A DNA stretch of 64,000 nucleotides from Bacteroidaceae bacterium (GTDB lineage Bacteria; Bacteroidota; Bacteroidia; Bacteroidales; Bacteroidaceae), in NCBI GenBank assembly GCA_017481875.1, contig JAFUOP010000027.1, positions 1-64,000 of the forward strand, in the 5' to 3' direction. The notes under the pieces are model-generated. The model did no database searches, had not been told where the DNA came from, and saw nothing but the letters and a program-made list of their open reading frames with translations. Shown one piece after another: positions 57,301 through 64,000 of the stretch; position 1 is the stretch's first letter, and each line of letters begins with the position of its first letter. Made by a program: the position numbers and the translations under genes.

Positions 57301-58397
57301 TTCAGCAATGGCGAAAGGAGTATTCGGGAACATCGGCCAAGATACAGATGAGCGCGGAACTTGCTGTTCTCGATGAGATGCACAAAGCGGGGCTTGTCAA
57401 AGAGGAGGAGTATCAACAACTACGCAAGGCCATTCAGCAGAAATATGCAATGGGTGGCAAGTTCTCTGATGGCGGATATGGTGATATGCTCACCAATATG
57501 TATTCTGCCTTGGATGGACTTGTAAACGGCACCACAGACAAGACTGTCTCCAGCATGGAGAAGATTGGCGCGGTGGCGCAATCGACCTGGGCAATCGCCG
57601 GCGCTGCACTGGAGCAGTACTTGGCATATTCACAGGCTTGCTGTGATGTTGAGGTGGCCGAGATTGAGGCGAAATATGACAAGGAGATAGCTGCTGCAGG
57701 AAAGAACCAAAAGAAGGTTGCACAGCTGGAGGAGCAGAAGGAAAAGGATATTGCCAAAGTCAAGAGCAAATACAACAAACAGGCAATGACAATAGAGATG
57801 GCTCAGGCTGTGGCACAGACGGCAATGGCTGCCATCAATGCCTATGCTTCAGCAGCTGCTGTTCCTTTTGTCGGATATATACTCGCACCTATAGCTGCAG
57901 CTATGGCTGTGGCTGCCGGCGCACTGCAGATTGCGACAATTAAGAAGCAACACCAGGCACAGCAGAAAGGTTACTATGGCGGTGGTTTTACGCGCCGTTC
58001 CTTGAATGACCGCGAAGAGGTTGGTGTTGTTCACGCAAACGAGTTCGTGGCCAATGCCCGGGCGACAGGCAACAGTGAACTGATGCCGTTTTTCAACCTG
58101 CTCGATTATGCTCAACGGAACAATACTGAAGGCTCTTTGACTCGTGAGGATGTTATTAGCTCAATGGGTACTGGTGCTGTCGTAAGGGCAACTGCGACAT
58201 CTGCCGGCGAAGCTCAACGAAACTCCGCAGAACTGCTCAATGTGGCTGTTTCGGTAGGACAGACGGGTGATACGCTTAAAAGGCTCAACGAGCGTCTTGA
58301 GAATGGCATAGAGGCCTTTATGGTTATGGATGGCGAACGTGGATTTGACCGAGCTTATACGGAATACAATAAACTTAAAAACAAACCAAGACGATGA
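54381..58397 (+). CDS. Phage tail tape measure protein
   Basis: 1338 aa, the largest gene of the prophage. N-terminal coiled-coil part (residues about 1-140, EKKADDLKRKFEECT), a conserved tape-measure core near 190-480 (NKLAEEAGRLGKTSKEDVLGF, AMTIPQIMGYAAVLDSQG-like segment), several long coiled coils (about 590-780 and 800-1010), and hydrophobic stretches near 560-575 and 1135-1185 that can insert in the host membrane. It sets tail length, which at this size implies a long tail (sipho- or myo-like). It overlaps the next gene by 4 nt. Confidence 0.93.
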   Translation: MATIRDVAEVLIKIDDKEAQSKLPALEKKADDLKRKFEECTLNDDQKGLKEAEKGLRKVYREMDNLQKRTMDVDSAMAHLSTATPKELKRVLEQINRELNSGAIKRGTKEWDEYNDKLKQVKAELKKIANEQKEVTDSGLSFKDMLDIGGNLSMIFGSFIDMKDTVADFVRDNVNSYIELDAEMANVQKFTGMTREGVEELNAEFKNIDTRTSVIELNKLAEEAGRLGKTSKEDVLGFVKAADIINVALDDLGEGATLEISKLTNIFGDEKALGTEKSMLAVGSVINELSQNCTAAAPYLANFTKRLAGVGSQAEMTIPQIMGYAAVLDSQGQAVEMSATAVSQLITKMFQDPTKIAKAVGMDIQEFTNLVKTDTNAALLTLLERLNSMGNMDVLSPIFKEMGTDGARASAVLASLTGNIDMVKQQQEVATQAYNEATSVVKEFTVQNETEEAKLEKKRKKLEEVKVALGEKLLPIMGGFTSTGTMMIKTLNALLDVFNDYKATIISTGSAVLVYTGYIKIKNLWTEKEMTLEKAKLFLQEKSRAMLKKLKVAMMNNPWGIVIVAITAVIGLLVDYNRRLNRVSAGERALGKIREEANKKAAEEEARLKALVKTAEDENASLESRKKAIDALNQIIPGYNAQLDETTGQYTANADALTRYNNALKKKYELEGAKDMLAEMGGEKARLNIEKAEIEAEIERLKEQQRNIESASTSTQAYGTAGMTMGQYSGASIAPLLASKKVELEDINQELDDIAKKEAVIFGAYGEDLSNSFADDVKTNNKGGGGSGGGDIPKTEDKLKEEIKQAERAAKEKWVLQRAIEDAAYSRGEISYQEHVARLQQAEQQYLTDCKAAYEQRNMTEEDGYFQLLDKERQLLDKNNKELLNLSLEDLERQQQAERSQVLSDCYNTNSVLFGNEKVRNQRLFEINIDYLRRKAELYRQAAMSKEAHQIEQQIAQAEADEAMRKQQEYADKLQQWRKEYSGTSAKIQMSAELAVLDEMHKAGLVKEEEYQQLRKAIQQKYAMGGKFSDGGYGDMLTNMYSALDGLVNGTTDKTVSSMEKIGAVAQSTWAIAGAALEQYLAYSQACCDVEVAEIEAKYDKEIAAAGKNQKKVAQLEEQKEKDIAKVKSKYNKQAMTIEMAQAVAQTAMAAINAYASAAAVPFVGYILAPIAAAMAVAAGALQIATIKKQHQAQQKGYYGGGFTRRSLNDREEVGVVHANEFVANARATGNSELMPFFNLLDYAQRNNTEGSLTREDVISSMGTGAVVRATATSAGEAQRNSAELLNVAVSVGQTGDTLKRLNERLENGIEAFMVMDGERGFDRAYTEYNKLKNKPRR

Positions 58398-60415
58398 CAA
58401 CATTATACCTTAACGGAAAAAGGGCTGTAGTAGATGAGGGGCAAGCTCTGAAACTCGTTCGTGAAAATACTTATTTCACAAAGTCTGGAACATATACATA
58501 CAACATCAGTCTGCCTATATGCCCGGAGAACATCGCTATTTTCGGTATGCTGTCAAGAAAAGACATCAACAAAAGTGAGGTTGCTTATAACGCAAGGCTG
58601 GTCGTGAAAAACCGCGATGTGGTGAACGGCACGGCAACTGTCACTAATATCAGCGAAGATGAGATAAAGGTACAGCTGCTTGGAGGTAACAGCGAACTCA
58701 ACTTCTACAACAAGAATGAGAACCGTTACATTGATGAACTTCCCCTTGGTACCTGGTATGACGTTGCCGGTGTTACCTCTTCAGATCTAACGATGCGCTC
58801 AATGGCAGAAAGGATACGTTCGCAATTCAATAGCGATGTATCATCGGTCGGTATTGAGGCTGCATACAAAAATCTATGCAACAAAATTTGGAACGAGAAC
58901 ACCAAGGAGGCTCCTGTCGATTGGGTGGCCTTGCCGTGTGTCAATGAGAACTTCGATGTCACTTGCAATAATTTTGGGATCAAGACATACACCGACAATA
59001 ACGGTAATTCCAAAAGATGCCCGGCAATAAACAACCTCGATAAGGTCTATCTCTCTGCGCAGCCATACCTGGTGCAGATGATAGAACGTGTATTTAATAA
59101 CTTGGGATATCCTGTTCAGGAGAATTGCTTGCGTAACAACGAGTTCTTTATGCACCTGGTTATAGTCACAGCCAATAATCGTTCCGCAATCGCACGCGCT
59201 CTTCCTCACTGGACAGTGGCACAGTTTATTGAGGAGATTGAGAATTTGTTCGGTGTGGTTTTCCTCATTAACGAGAGCACCAAAAAGACTCTCATAAAAT
59301 CAAGGGGTGACTATTTCAAAGACAATATCGAGTACATTGACAATATACTTGACGAGTATTCCGTATCAATGGAAACTGATGAAACCACCGATATCGCCAA
59401 CGCCAATGTCGGTTATGCCGAGGTTACTGATGTGTATGACCGCATCGATGATGATATTCGAGAAGCGGCCAAGGTAGATACAACCTACGACAATGAGGCC
59501 GATCTTGCCTATGGCCTGCAGAACCTTGTCACAAAACTTTCTCAAGACAGAGGTAACGGGCAGACAAGTACAGGCCTTCTAAAGCATAAAGGTACAATAT
59601 TCAAAGTGTGTGGACACTCATATATCATAGAACTTTATGACCATGTTGATGGACAGGGCCGTACATATACCAACCACGCAAGGACTATTGCTATTGATGA
59701 GTTCGCAAATCTTATCAATGTGAAAGGTAAGAAAGATGTCGATATAGAGCTGAAGATATGCCCGGCAAAGTCAATAAATGATGGAACTGTTGATTTCTAT
59801 AATGCCGATGGCAGTTTATCTTATACAAAGTCTTGCTTTCATTTGGTGAAGGCTGACAATACCGACCCGGCCGGTATTGAGAATGAGACCAACATATACA
59901 TTGCAGGATTGATATCAGGAGAAACAGAGAAGGTGGACACAAAAGAGGATATTATGTCCATATGCCTATATGATGGCGGTATGGCCAAGCGTGCCGAGAC
60001 TGATTACAATGACGGATATCCGAGTTCTTTGTTGACACAGGTGGAGAATTTCCTATTTTACCCGGCAGGGTATATCAAAGACCAGTGGCAGGCGAATACA
60101 TACACAGGTGGTGGTACCATTCAGAAATTTGCATACGAGAGCCTGGCACTGAACATCGATTCTACATATAGGACTGTAATCGGCCATAAGTACACATTCC
60201 GCACGTTCTATTCCGAGGTATTCAAAAGGTTGAAGAAGATTGACACGCAGGTCAAATACTGCTTCAAGTTCATAACAGACAGAATGGACTTACCTGTAAA
60301 TTCAACATTCATTATCAGGAACAAAAAGTTTGTCTGTGAGAAATTGGAGTATAACATAAAGGCTGATGGTGTAAGCGAACTTGTTACTGGATATTTCTAT
60401 GAATTAGAGGAATAG
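58394..60415 (+). CDS. Phage tail protein downstream of tape measure (distal tail/baseplate type)
   Basis: 673 aa, beta-rich, no signal peptide. It starts with ATGA overlap after the tape-measure gene, where distal-tail or tail-tip proteins are normally encoded. The N-terminal 60 residues (LYLNGKRAVVDEGQALKLVRENTYF, then TYNISLPICPENIAIFG) are of the type common in Bacteroides phage tail proteins. No enzymatic motif was seen. Function assigned by position and general resemblance only. A terminator follows. Confidence 0.65.
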   Translation: MTTLYLNGKRAVVDEGQALKLVRENTYFTKSGTYTYNISLPICPENIAIFGMLSRKDINKSEVAYNARLVVKNRDVVNGTATVTNISEDEIKVQLLGGNSELNFYNKNENRYIDELPLGTWYDVAGVTSSDLTMRSMAERIRSQFNSDVSSVGIEAAYKNLCNKIWNENTKEAPVDWVALPCVNENFDVTCNNFGIKTYTDNNGNSKRCPAINNLDKVYLSAQPYLVQMIERVFNNLGYPVQENCLRNNEFFMHLVIVTANNRSAIARALPHWTVAQFIEEIENLFGVVFLINESTKKTLIKSRGDYFKDNIEYIDNILDEYSVSMETDETTDIANANVGYAEVTDVYDRIDDDIREAAKVDTTYDNEADLAYGLQNLVTKLSQDRGNGQTSTGLLKHKGTIFKVCGHSYIIELYDHVDGQGRTYTNHARTIAIDEFANLINVKGKKDVDIELKICPAKSINDGTVDFYNADGSLSYTKSCFHLVKADNTDPAGIENETNIYIAGLISGETEKVDTKEDIMSICLYDGGMAKRAETDYNDGYPSSLLTQVENFLFYPAGYIKDQWQANTYTGGGTIQKFAYESLALNIDSTYRTVIGHKYTFRTFYSEVFKRLKKIDTQVKYCFKFITDRMDLPVNSTFIIRNKKFVCEKLEYNIKADGVSELVTGYFYELEE

Positions 60416-60439
60416 GCAAGCGGTTTTATTTTGCTTTGT

Positions 60440-60470
60440 AAGGGTGCTGGTGACGGCACCCTTTTGTTTT
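60440..60470 (+). terminator. Terminator of the tail module
   Basis: AAGGGTGC / GCACCCTT with an 8-nt loop and TTTTGTTTT. It ends the tail transcript before the 409-bp gene-free stretch 60416-60824. Confidence 0.8.
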
Positions 60471-60526
60471 ATGCCCGTTTCGGGTAAATTTAGAGCAAAC
60501 GCTGTTTTTTTTCGGGTAAAACTTCG

Positions 60527-60743
60527 TTCTACATATTCTACATATTCTACAATGTTAATAATAAAGTAGTTATATTGTAGAAATACCACTACAATGGTTC
60601 TACAACATTCTACAAAATTCACTACAACTATTACTTTTCTACAAAAGGACTGTTTTTTCTACAATGTAGAAATATTGAATATAATTTATATTATTGTGTA
60701 TCAATACAATAGGAGCACCGTAGAACTTGTAGAAAGTGTAGAA
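60527..60743. repeat. Array of TTCTACA/TGTAGAA sites with dyad layout
   Basis: TTCTACA occurs perfectly at 60527, 60536, 60545, 60598, 60608, 60637 and 60657; TGTAGAA at 60576, 60665, 60728 and 60737; near copies at 60587 and 60620 (CACTACA) and 60719 (CGTAGAA). The left end is three direct copies at a 9-bp step, the right end three inverted copies at a 9-bp step, and 60657-60671 is the perfect palindrome TTCTACA-a-TGTAGAA. The whole block is thus roughly mirror-symmetric about 60635. A multi-copy protein-binding site (origin, partition, packaging, recombination or enhancer) is the natural reading. Confidence 0.85.
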
Positions 60744-60755
60744 GCTGGAATGTAT

Positions 60756-60808
60756 CCGTCAAAAATGATAGATTTGTTGGCAAATCCGTCATTAATTACA
60801 TATTTTTG
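60756..60808 (+). promoter_or_regulatory. Promoter of the 160-aa gene with CCGTCA operators
   Basis: TTGG (60777-60780), 20 nt, TATTTTTG (60801-60808, perfect -7 box); leader about 10 nt. CCGTCA lies at 60756-60761 (extended match CCGTCA-A-AATGA with the dyad at 45321) and at 60786-60791 between the -33 and -7 boxes. The spacing of 30 bp resembles the 32 bp at the repressor gene. Confidence 0.6.
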
Positions 60809-60824
60809 CATAAATTAAATACCT

Positions 60825-61307
60825 ATGAGTCAATTCTGTATCTATGTCAAACTGAAGCCTTACCTTGCTGAATGGCTTGTTGATTCTCTTGGAGAACCTG
60901 TGCGTTTCCCTGATAACAGCAACGAGAATGCGGTTATCAGAACATTCATTCGCCAACTCCCACCGGGTGCGGTGCCCGAAGTGAAGGAGGAGGGCGATAT
61001 CGCTATTGCCATACCGGACTCAAGGGCCAAACCTCCTATGCGCTATAACTATATGGGCGAGCGCGGAAAGAAGGCTTTGAAAGAGGCCATCGAGGATCTG
61101 TTCATTCAGAACCTATGGACTGAAATGAGTATTTGTGCTTTGGCAAGTACCGGCAAGGGAGTGAACTCCTACATCGCTGCGTGGTGCGAAATGCACGGCA
61201 TTTCTCTTGATCACGTGGAGACTGTGAGACAAAAGTATTTCCGTCTGCGTAAAGCCTATACGGAAAACAATATTGAATTGAGAAATTTTTCGCGAGAAAA
61301 AAAATGA
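60825..61307 (+). CDS. Conserved-looking phage protein of unknown function between two repeat arrays
   Basis: 160 aa, soluble. The N-terminal half (FCIYVKLKPYLAEWLVDSLG, PVRFPDNSNENAVI, QLPPGAVPEV) and the C-terminal half (YMGERGKKALKEAIEDLFIQ, AWCEMHGISLDHVETVRQKY, then RLRKAY) are reminiscent of proteins I have met in Bacteroides phages, without known function. The basic helical C-terminus could bind DNA. It is a single-gene unit with its own promoter and probable repressor operators, flanked by the TTCTACA array and the 10-bp array. A regulator or DNA-transaction protein acting on those arrays is plausible but unproven. Confidence 0.65.
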   Translation: MSQFCIYVKLKPYLAEWLVDSLGEPVRFPDNSNENAVIRTFIRQLPPGAVPEVKEEGDIAIAIPDSRAKPPMRYNYMGERGKKALKEAIEDLFIQNLWTEMSICALASTGKGVNSYIAAWCEMHGISLDHVETVRQKYFRLRKAYTENNIELRNFSREKK

Positions 61308-61330
61308 TTGTCTGCCGTTTTTTCCCGACT

Positions 61331-61410
61331 TGCGTACTGGTGCGTACTGGTGCGTACTGGTACGTACTGATGCGTACTGATGCGAACTGATGCGTACTGA
61401 TGCGAACTAA
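61331..61410. repeat. Eight 10-bp tandem iterons
   Basis: TGCGTACTGG three times, TACGTACTGA, TGCGTACTGA, TGCGAACTGA, TGCGTACTGA, TGCGAACTAA: eight contiguous units with exact 10-bp phase, ending 11 nt before the next start codon. The phase is close to one DNA turn, so all units face the same side. Variants are clustered: the last base is G in units 1-3 and A in units 4-8. Confidence 0.9.
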
Positions 61411-61421
61411 ATATTTATATT

Positions 61422-61838
61422 ATGCTTCCACTTCTTAATCACATCAAAAAAGTTGAGTTCATAGAAGCTCGTTTATTGAGGGATTGTACTGTCATTAACG
61501 GTGTCGGATTTTTGCTGAATGGTTGGCGCAATTGGCAGGAATTACCAACCGTCGGCCTCTCATCAGCAACCGTTTCTTCGAAGATAGTGAAGAAGAACAC
61601 TATCTACACGGTTAAACTCACGGCTACACTCAAGGAGAAATTCGAGCCACTGAACAGGCATCTGTGCTATAGGCTGACAACCGTTACCGGTGGCCAGTTC
61701 ATTCTCGGTACATTTGATAAGCCTTATGTCATTTCTACCGTTACGGATAATTATCCGGGAACGGTTACAGAAAAAGCAGGGACAACTCTCACTGCCGAAT
61801 ACTCGAATATATTCGGTTTACTCGCCATTTTGGATTAG
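61422..61838 (+). CDS. Putative phage minor structural protein
   Basis: 138 aa, beta-rich (VGFLLNGWRNWQELPTVGLSS, IYTVKLTATLKEKFEPLNRH, GGQFILGTFDKPYVISTV). It stands directly before the prohead protease gene and after the repeat array. Size and place fit a head-tail completion or tail-associated protein; I do not recognise the family. Confidence 0.5.
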   Translation: MLPLLNHIKKVEFIEARLLRDCTVINGVGFLLNGWRNWQELPTVGLSSATVSSKIVKKNTIYTVKLTATLKEKFEPLNRHLCYRLTTVTGGQFILGTFDKPYVISTVTDNYPGTVTEKAGTTLTAEYSNIFGLLAILD

Positions 61839-61898
61839 TTGAACGGTTTTTGGTCTTTTTAATAGAGGAAATGTATGTTTTTATTTGCGTAAAATATT

Positions 61899-62918
61899 AT
61901 GCAAATGGACTATCAACTTATTCTTGACTATGTAATCGGGTACGGAAATTGTACCAAGTCTTATGTCCGTGATGTTCTTGCCAAACATAAGGGTAAGCCG
62001 GTAAATGTGCTTATCTCATCGTATGGCGGTTTGCTGAGCGACGGACTTGACATTATGCAACAGTTCCGCGACCATGGAGACGTTACTGTGTATATTTCGG
62101 GCTTTACAGCATCGGCTGCAACAGTGGTTGCTATGGGTGCCAAAAAGGTCGTAATGGGCAAATATTCAATGTTCCTTATACACAAGTGCTCAAACTACAT
62201 TGATGCCTGGGGCAGTTACAATGCCGACCAGCTTCAGCAATTGATTGATGAACTGGTGGCCAATAAGGAGCAGAACGACAAGATTGATGTTGTTCTTGCG
62301 AACCTTTATGCCGACAAGTGCAAAAAGAGTGTAGAGGATATGAAGACTATCCTCCAGGAGGGCAAATGGCTCAATTCTGAAGAGGCAAAGAACATAGGCT
62401 TCATCGATGAGATTTCTTCTTTTGACGAGAAGATAAATCTTACAGGAAATGAGCGCCGACGTATCATGAACCTGGGCTTGCCGACTGAAGGACTCCCTGC
62501 AGAGGACAATCCTTCATGGTTCAATGCGCTTTTTGAGAGACTCAAGGCTTTCAGTAAGGCTGGCTTACCTGACAATGGCGAAAAACTAAATAATTCCACA
62601 ACAATGAAGAAAAAGTTCAATTCCCTCGGCAAGGTCCTCAACAAGGAGGAATTTGCCACCGCCGATGACGGCGCAGTTACAATGACTGGTGAGGAGATGC
62701 AGGCTGTCGAGGATCGTCTTGCCTCGCTTGAGAACGACATCAACGAAAGGGATACTACCATCGCGCAGCGTGATGAGCGTATCACTGAGCTTGAGTCGCA
62801 GATTGAGAACCTGCAGAAACAACCCGGCGATGAGACAACAGATGTGCTTCCTGTAGAGGATTCTCTTAGGGTGGCCGAAGAGAGTAAAAAATTGTACGAC
62901 AAAATTAAAGACCTTTAA
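61899..62918 (+). CDS. ClpP-like prohead protease with C-terminal scaffold-like region
   Basis: 339 aa. The N-terminal 190 residues are a ClpP/crotonase-fold serine protease: SSYGGLLSDGLDIMQQ, nucleophile Ser72 in GFTASAAT, His95 in LIHKCS, and the helix region AKNIGFIDEI. The C-terminal part (about 215-339) is charged and coiled-coil (EEMQAVEDRLASLENDIN, RDERITELESQIENLQKQ), like a scaffold domain. It probably supports prohead assembly and then cleaves scaffold and itself. An internal ATG (62604) could give a separate scaffold protein. It lies 2 nt before the capsid gene. Confidence 0.88.
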   Translation: MQMDYQLILDYVIGYGNCTKSYVRDVLAKHKGKPVNVLISSYGGLLSDGLDIMQQFRDHGDVTVYISGFTASAATVVAMGAKKVVMGKYSMFLIHKCSNYIDAWGSYNADQLQQLIDELVANKEQNDKIDVVLANLYADKCKKSVEDMKTILQEGKWLNSEEAKNIGFIDEISSFDEKINLTGNERRRIMNLGLPTEGLPAEDNPSWFNALFERLKAFSKAGLPDNGEKLNNSTTMKKKFNSLGKVLNKEEFATADDGAVTMTGEEMQAVEDRLASLENDINERDTTIAQRDERITELESQIENLQKQPGDETTDVLPVEDSLRVAEESKKLYDKIKDL

Positions 62919-62920
62919 CT

Positions 62921-63889
62921 ATGGCTGAAGAAACTACAAAAGTTAAGATTACGCCAGAAGAACTGGCTACATCTGCACGAAAGTATCGTAAGACACTGCT
63001 TATGATGCCTGTTCATGCAATGGGAAAGACATTAGCTCATATGACACCTCGTTATGGTATCCGTTATGCTGAAACAATTGGAGAACTTTCAGGTGACATG
63101 GAGATGGGTCCTTATTCTGAAACAAGAGTGGACAACGAAAAAGTTGAGATAAAGGGTAGAACTCTTTTTACATACTTCGGTTCTGTTGTGAAAAACTTCT
63201 CTCCTAATAGTGTCGTAGGTTCTATCTATGATGCTGCGCAGACTAAAGGCGAGGCCCTTAAGCGTACAGAAATAGCACAGAGGGTTGTATCTTTCCTTGC
63301 AGCTAAAGTAGGCAAGAACCTTAATGCTGCTATCTGGAATGCAGTTCGAAATCCCGAAGGTAGTACTTCTAAAGACTTGTTCAATGGCTTTGACACTATT
63401 GCAGCCAATGAGATTTCTGATGGCAATATCGCTGTTGCTAAGAAGAATCTCTATGAGTTCACAGAACCTATCACTGTAAACAATGCTGTTGAACAGCTCA
63501 AATCATTCTGTCGTGCTGCAGATTCTGTTCTCCGTGATCGTGATGAACTCAAACTTTATGTATCGCAGGACATCTACGATGCGTATGTAGACGACTACCA
63601 GGCTACGGTCGGTCCCATCGTTTATAACAAGACTTTTGACAAGTTGACTGTTGAGGGTTTTGATAATGTTGAACTTGTTGTCTTGGCCAACAAGAAAAAT
63701 TCTCCTTTCATTCAGTTGTCAACCAAAAATAATATGCAGGTAGGATTCAACCAGCGTGGTGAGGAGGAGCATATCGCTATTGAGAAGTACAAGAGCTTTG
63801 TGCTTACTTTCGAGGCTACAATGTTTATGGGTTGCCAGTATGAGAGCATTTCACCTGAGGTGCTGCTTGTTGGTAAACTCGCATCTTAA
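62921..63889 (+). CDS. Major capsid protein
   Basis: 322 aa. Follows the protease by 2 nt, as expected. The sequence has features of an HK97-type shell protein: an N-terminal helix region, an E-loop-like strand pair (GPYSETRVDNEKVEIKGRTL), a long spine helix (GEALKRTEIAQRVVSFLAAK), and a C-terminal strand region with FEATMFMGCQYESISPEVLL. Assigned by position, length and general resemblance; no direct motif proves it. Confidence 0.75.
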   Translation: MAEETTKVKITPEELATSARKYRKTLLMMPVHAMGKTLAHMTPRYGIRYAETIGELSGDMEMGPYSETRVDNEKVEIKGRTLFTYFGSVVKNFSPNSVVGSIYDAAQTKGEALKRTEIAQRVVSFLAAKVGKNLNAAIWNAVRNPEGSTSKDLFNGFDTIAANEISDGNIAVAKKNLYEFTEPITVNNAVEQLKSFCRAADSVLRDRDELKLYVSQDIYDAYVDDYQATVGPIVYNKTFDKLTVEGFDNVELVVLANKKNSPFIQLSTKNNMQVGFNQRGEEEHIAIEKYKSFVLTFEATMFMGCQYESISPEVLLVGKLAS

Positions 63890-63899
63890 GAAAGGAGGT
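63889..63899 (+). promoter_or_regulatory. Perfect Shine-Dalgarno sequence
   Basis: AGAAAGGAGGT is fully complementary to the 16S rRNA 3' end and ends 4 nt before the ATG at 63904. Such sites are rare in Bacteroidetes; it fixes the start of the next gene. Confidence 0.75.
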
Positions 63900-63903
63900 A
63901 AAT

Positions 63904-64000
63904 ATGGCTACTAAATGTAATTCTAAAATATATTCATCGCTTCGTTTCTGCGGTGGCAAGACTGTGCTTCCCGGTATCAAAAGGACCGTTTATTTCATCT
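63904..64000 (+). CDS. Phage gene, N-terminus only (runs off window)
   Basis: 32 residues are visible (MATKCNSKIYSS, then LRFCGGKTVLPGIKR). It follows the capsid gene by 14 nt and has a strong ribosome site. Genes here usually encode head or tail structural proteins; two cysteines and the G-G-K-T turn are noted but too short for a call. Confidence 0.6.
   Translation, partial: MATKCNSKIYSSLRFCGGKTVLPGIKRTVYFI

Noticed and set aside
60404..60622. 72-aa minus-strand frame with VEYVEYVE
   Set aside because: The repeat peptide is just the translation of the TTCTACA direct repeats.
60527..60743. CRISPR array
   Set aside because: Repeats are only 7 bp, occur in both orientations and are spaced by 2-30 bp; no spacers of even length and no cas genes.
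60594..60818. 74-aa plus-strand frame inside the TTCTACA array
   Set aside because: Composition follows the A/T-rich repeats, it overlaps the operator and promoter of the next gene, and it has no family resemblance.
61331..61410. CRISPR array or VNTR inside a gene
   Set aside because: Units are contiguous without spacers and lie between two genes.

Overview
The window reads as chromosome of a Bacteroidales bacterium (Bacteroides/Prevotella/Muribaculaceae-like; no closer call is possible by eye). The signs are the Bacteroidetes promoter pattern TTTG-N19-21-TAnnTTTG in front of many genes, the near absence of Shine-Dalgarno sites in the host part, Bacteroidales protein types (C1B aminopeptidase with signal peptide, MG2-domain lipoprotein-like giant, PiT transporters with PhoU-like tails, DcaP-like porin), and a prophage whose proteins look like those of Bacteroides phages.

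Host part, 1-44.8 kb. It opens with the start of a transposase-like gene (minus strand) and a small membrane protein, then an HD hydrolase and dnaK, which has a textbook sigma-54 promoter. A plus-strand run follows: carboxynorspermidine dehydrogenase-like enzyme, recA, a secreted C1 peptidase, then recJ-recQ. At 11.6-12.9 kb two almost identical lipoprotein genes flank a gene fragment. From 24.2 down to 13.5 kb four minus-strand genes (GH2 beta-galactosidase, MG2/Sel1 protein, CstA carrier, GH109-like oxidoreductase) may be one unit. From 28.2 down to 24.5 kb an alpha/beta hydrolase, a Mur ligase whose substrate domain is replaced by membrane helices, and a Ddl-like ligase form a compact set that could be an undescribed cell-envelope pathway. 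mutS2, a zinc-ribbon secreted protein, a SIMPL protein and an AraC regulator divergent from a porin follow. Two tandem PiT phosphate transporters, one with four 11-bp-phased GTAA repeats upstream, precede endonuclease IV and a PhoB/PhoR-type two-component pair that might control them, then an acyltransferase.

Boundary, 44.36-44.8 kb. A 131-bp tandem repeat, a terminator and an 18-bp piece matching the 3' end of a tRNA-Ser suggest a prophage attachment site (attL).

Prophage, about 44.8 kb to the window end (continues outside). It has a repressor facing left, an early operon (regulators, AAA-type ATPase, primase-helicase), small cargo genes, a hicAB toxin-antitoxin pair with a clearly readable promoter and two operators, a DnaQ-BRCT exonuclease, a possible structured RNA, then tape measure and tail protein, and only after that a prohead protease and capsid protein. 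Between tail and head modules lies the most striking non-coding signal: a dense 217-bp array of TTCTACA/TGTAGAA sites with dyad symmetry, a 160-aa gene of unknown function, and an array of eight exact-phase 10-bp repeats. The promoter of that gene carries the same CCGTCA operator motifs as the repressor-early promoter region, which ties it to the lysogeny switch. No integrase, terminase or portal gene is visible in the window.
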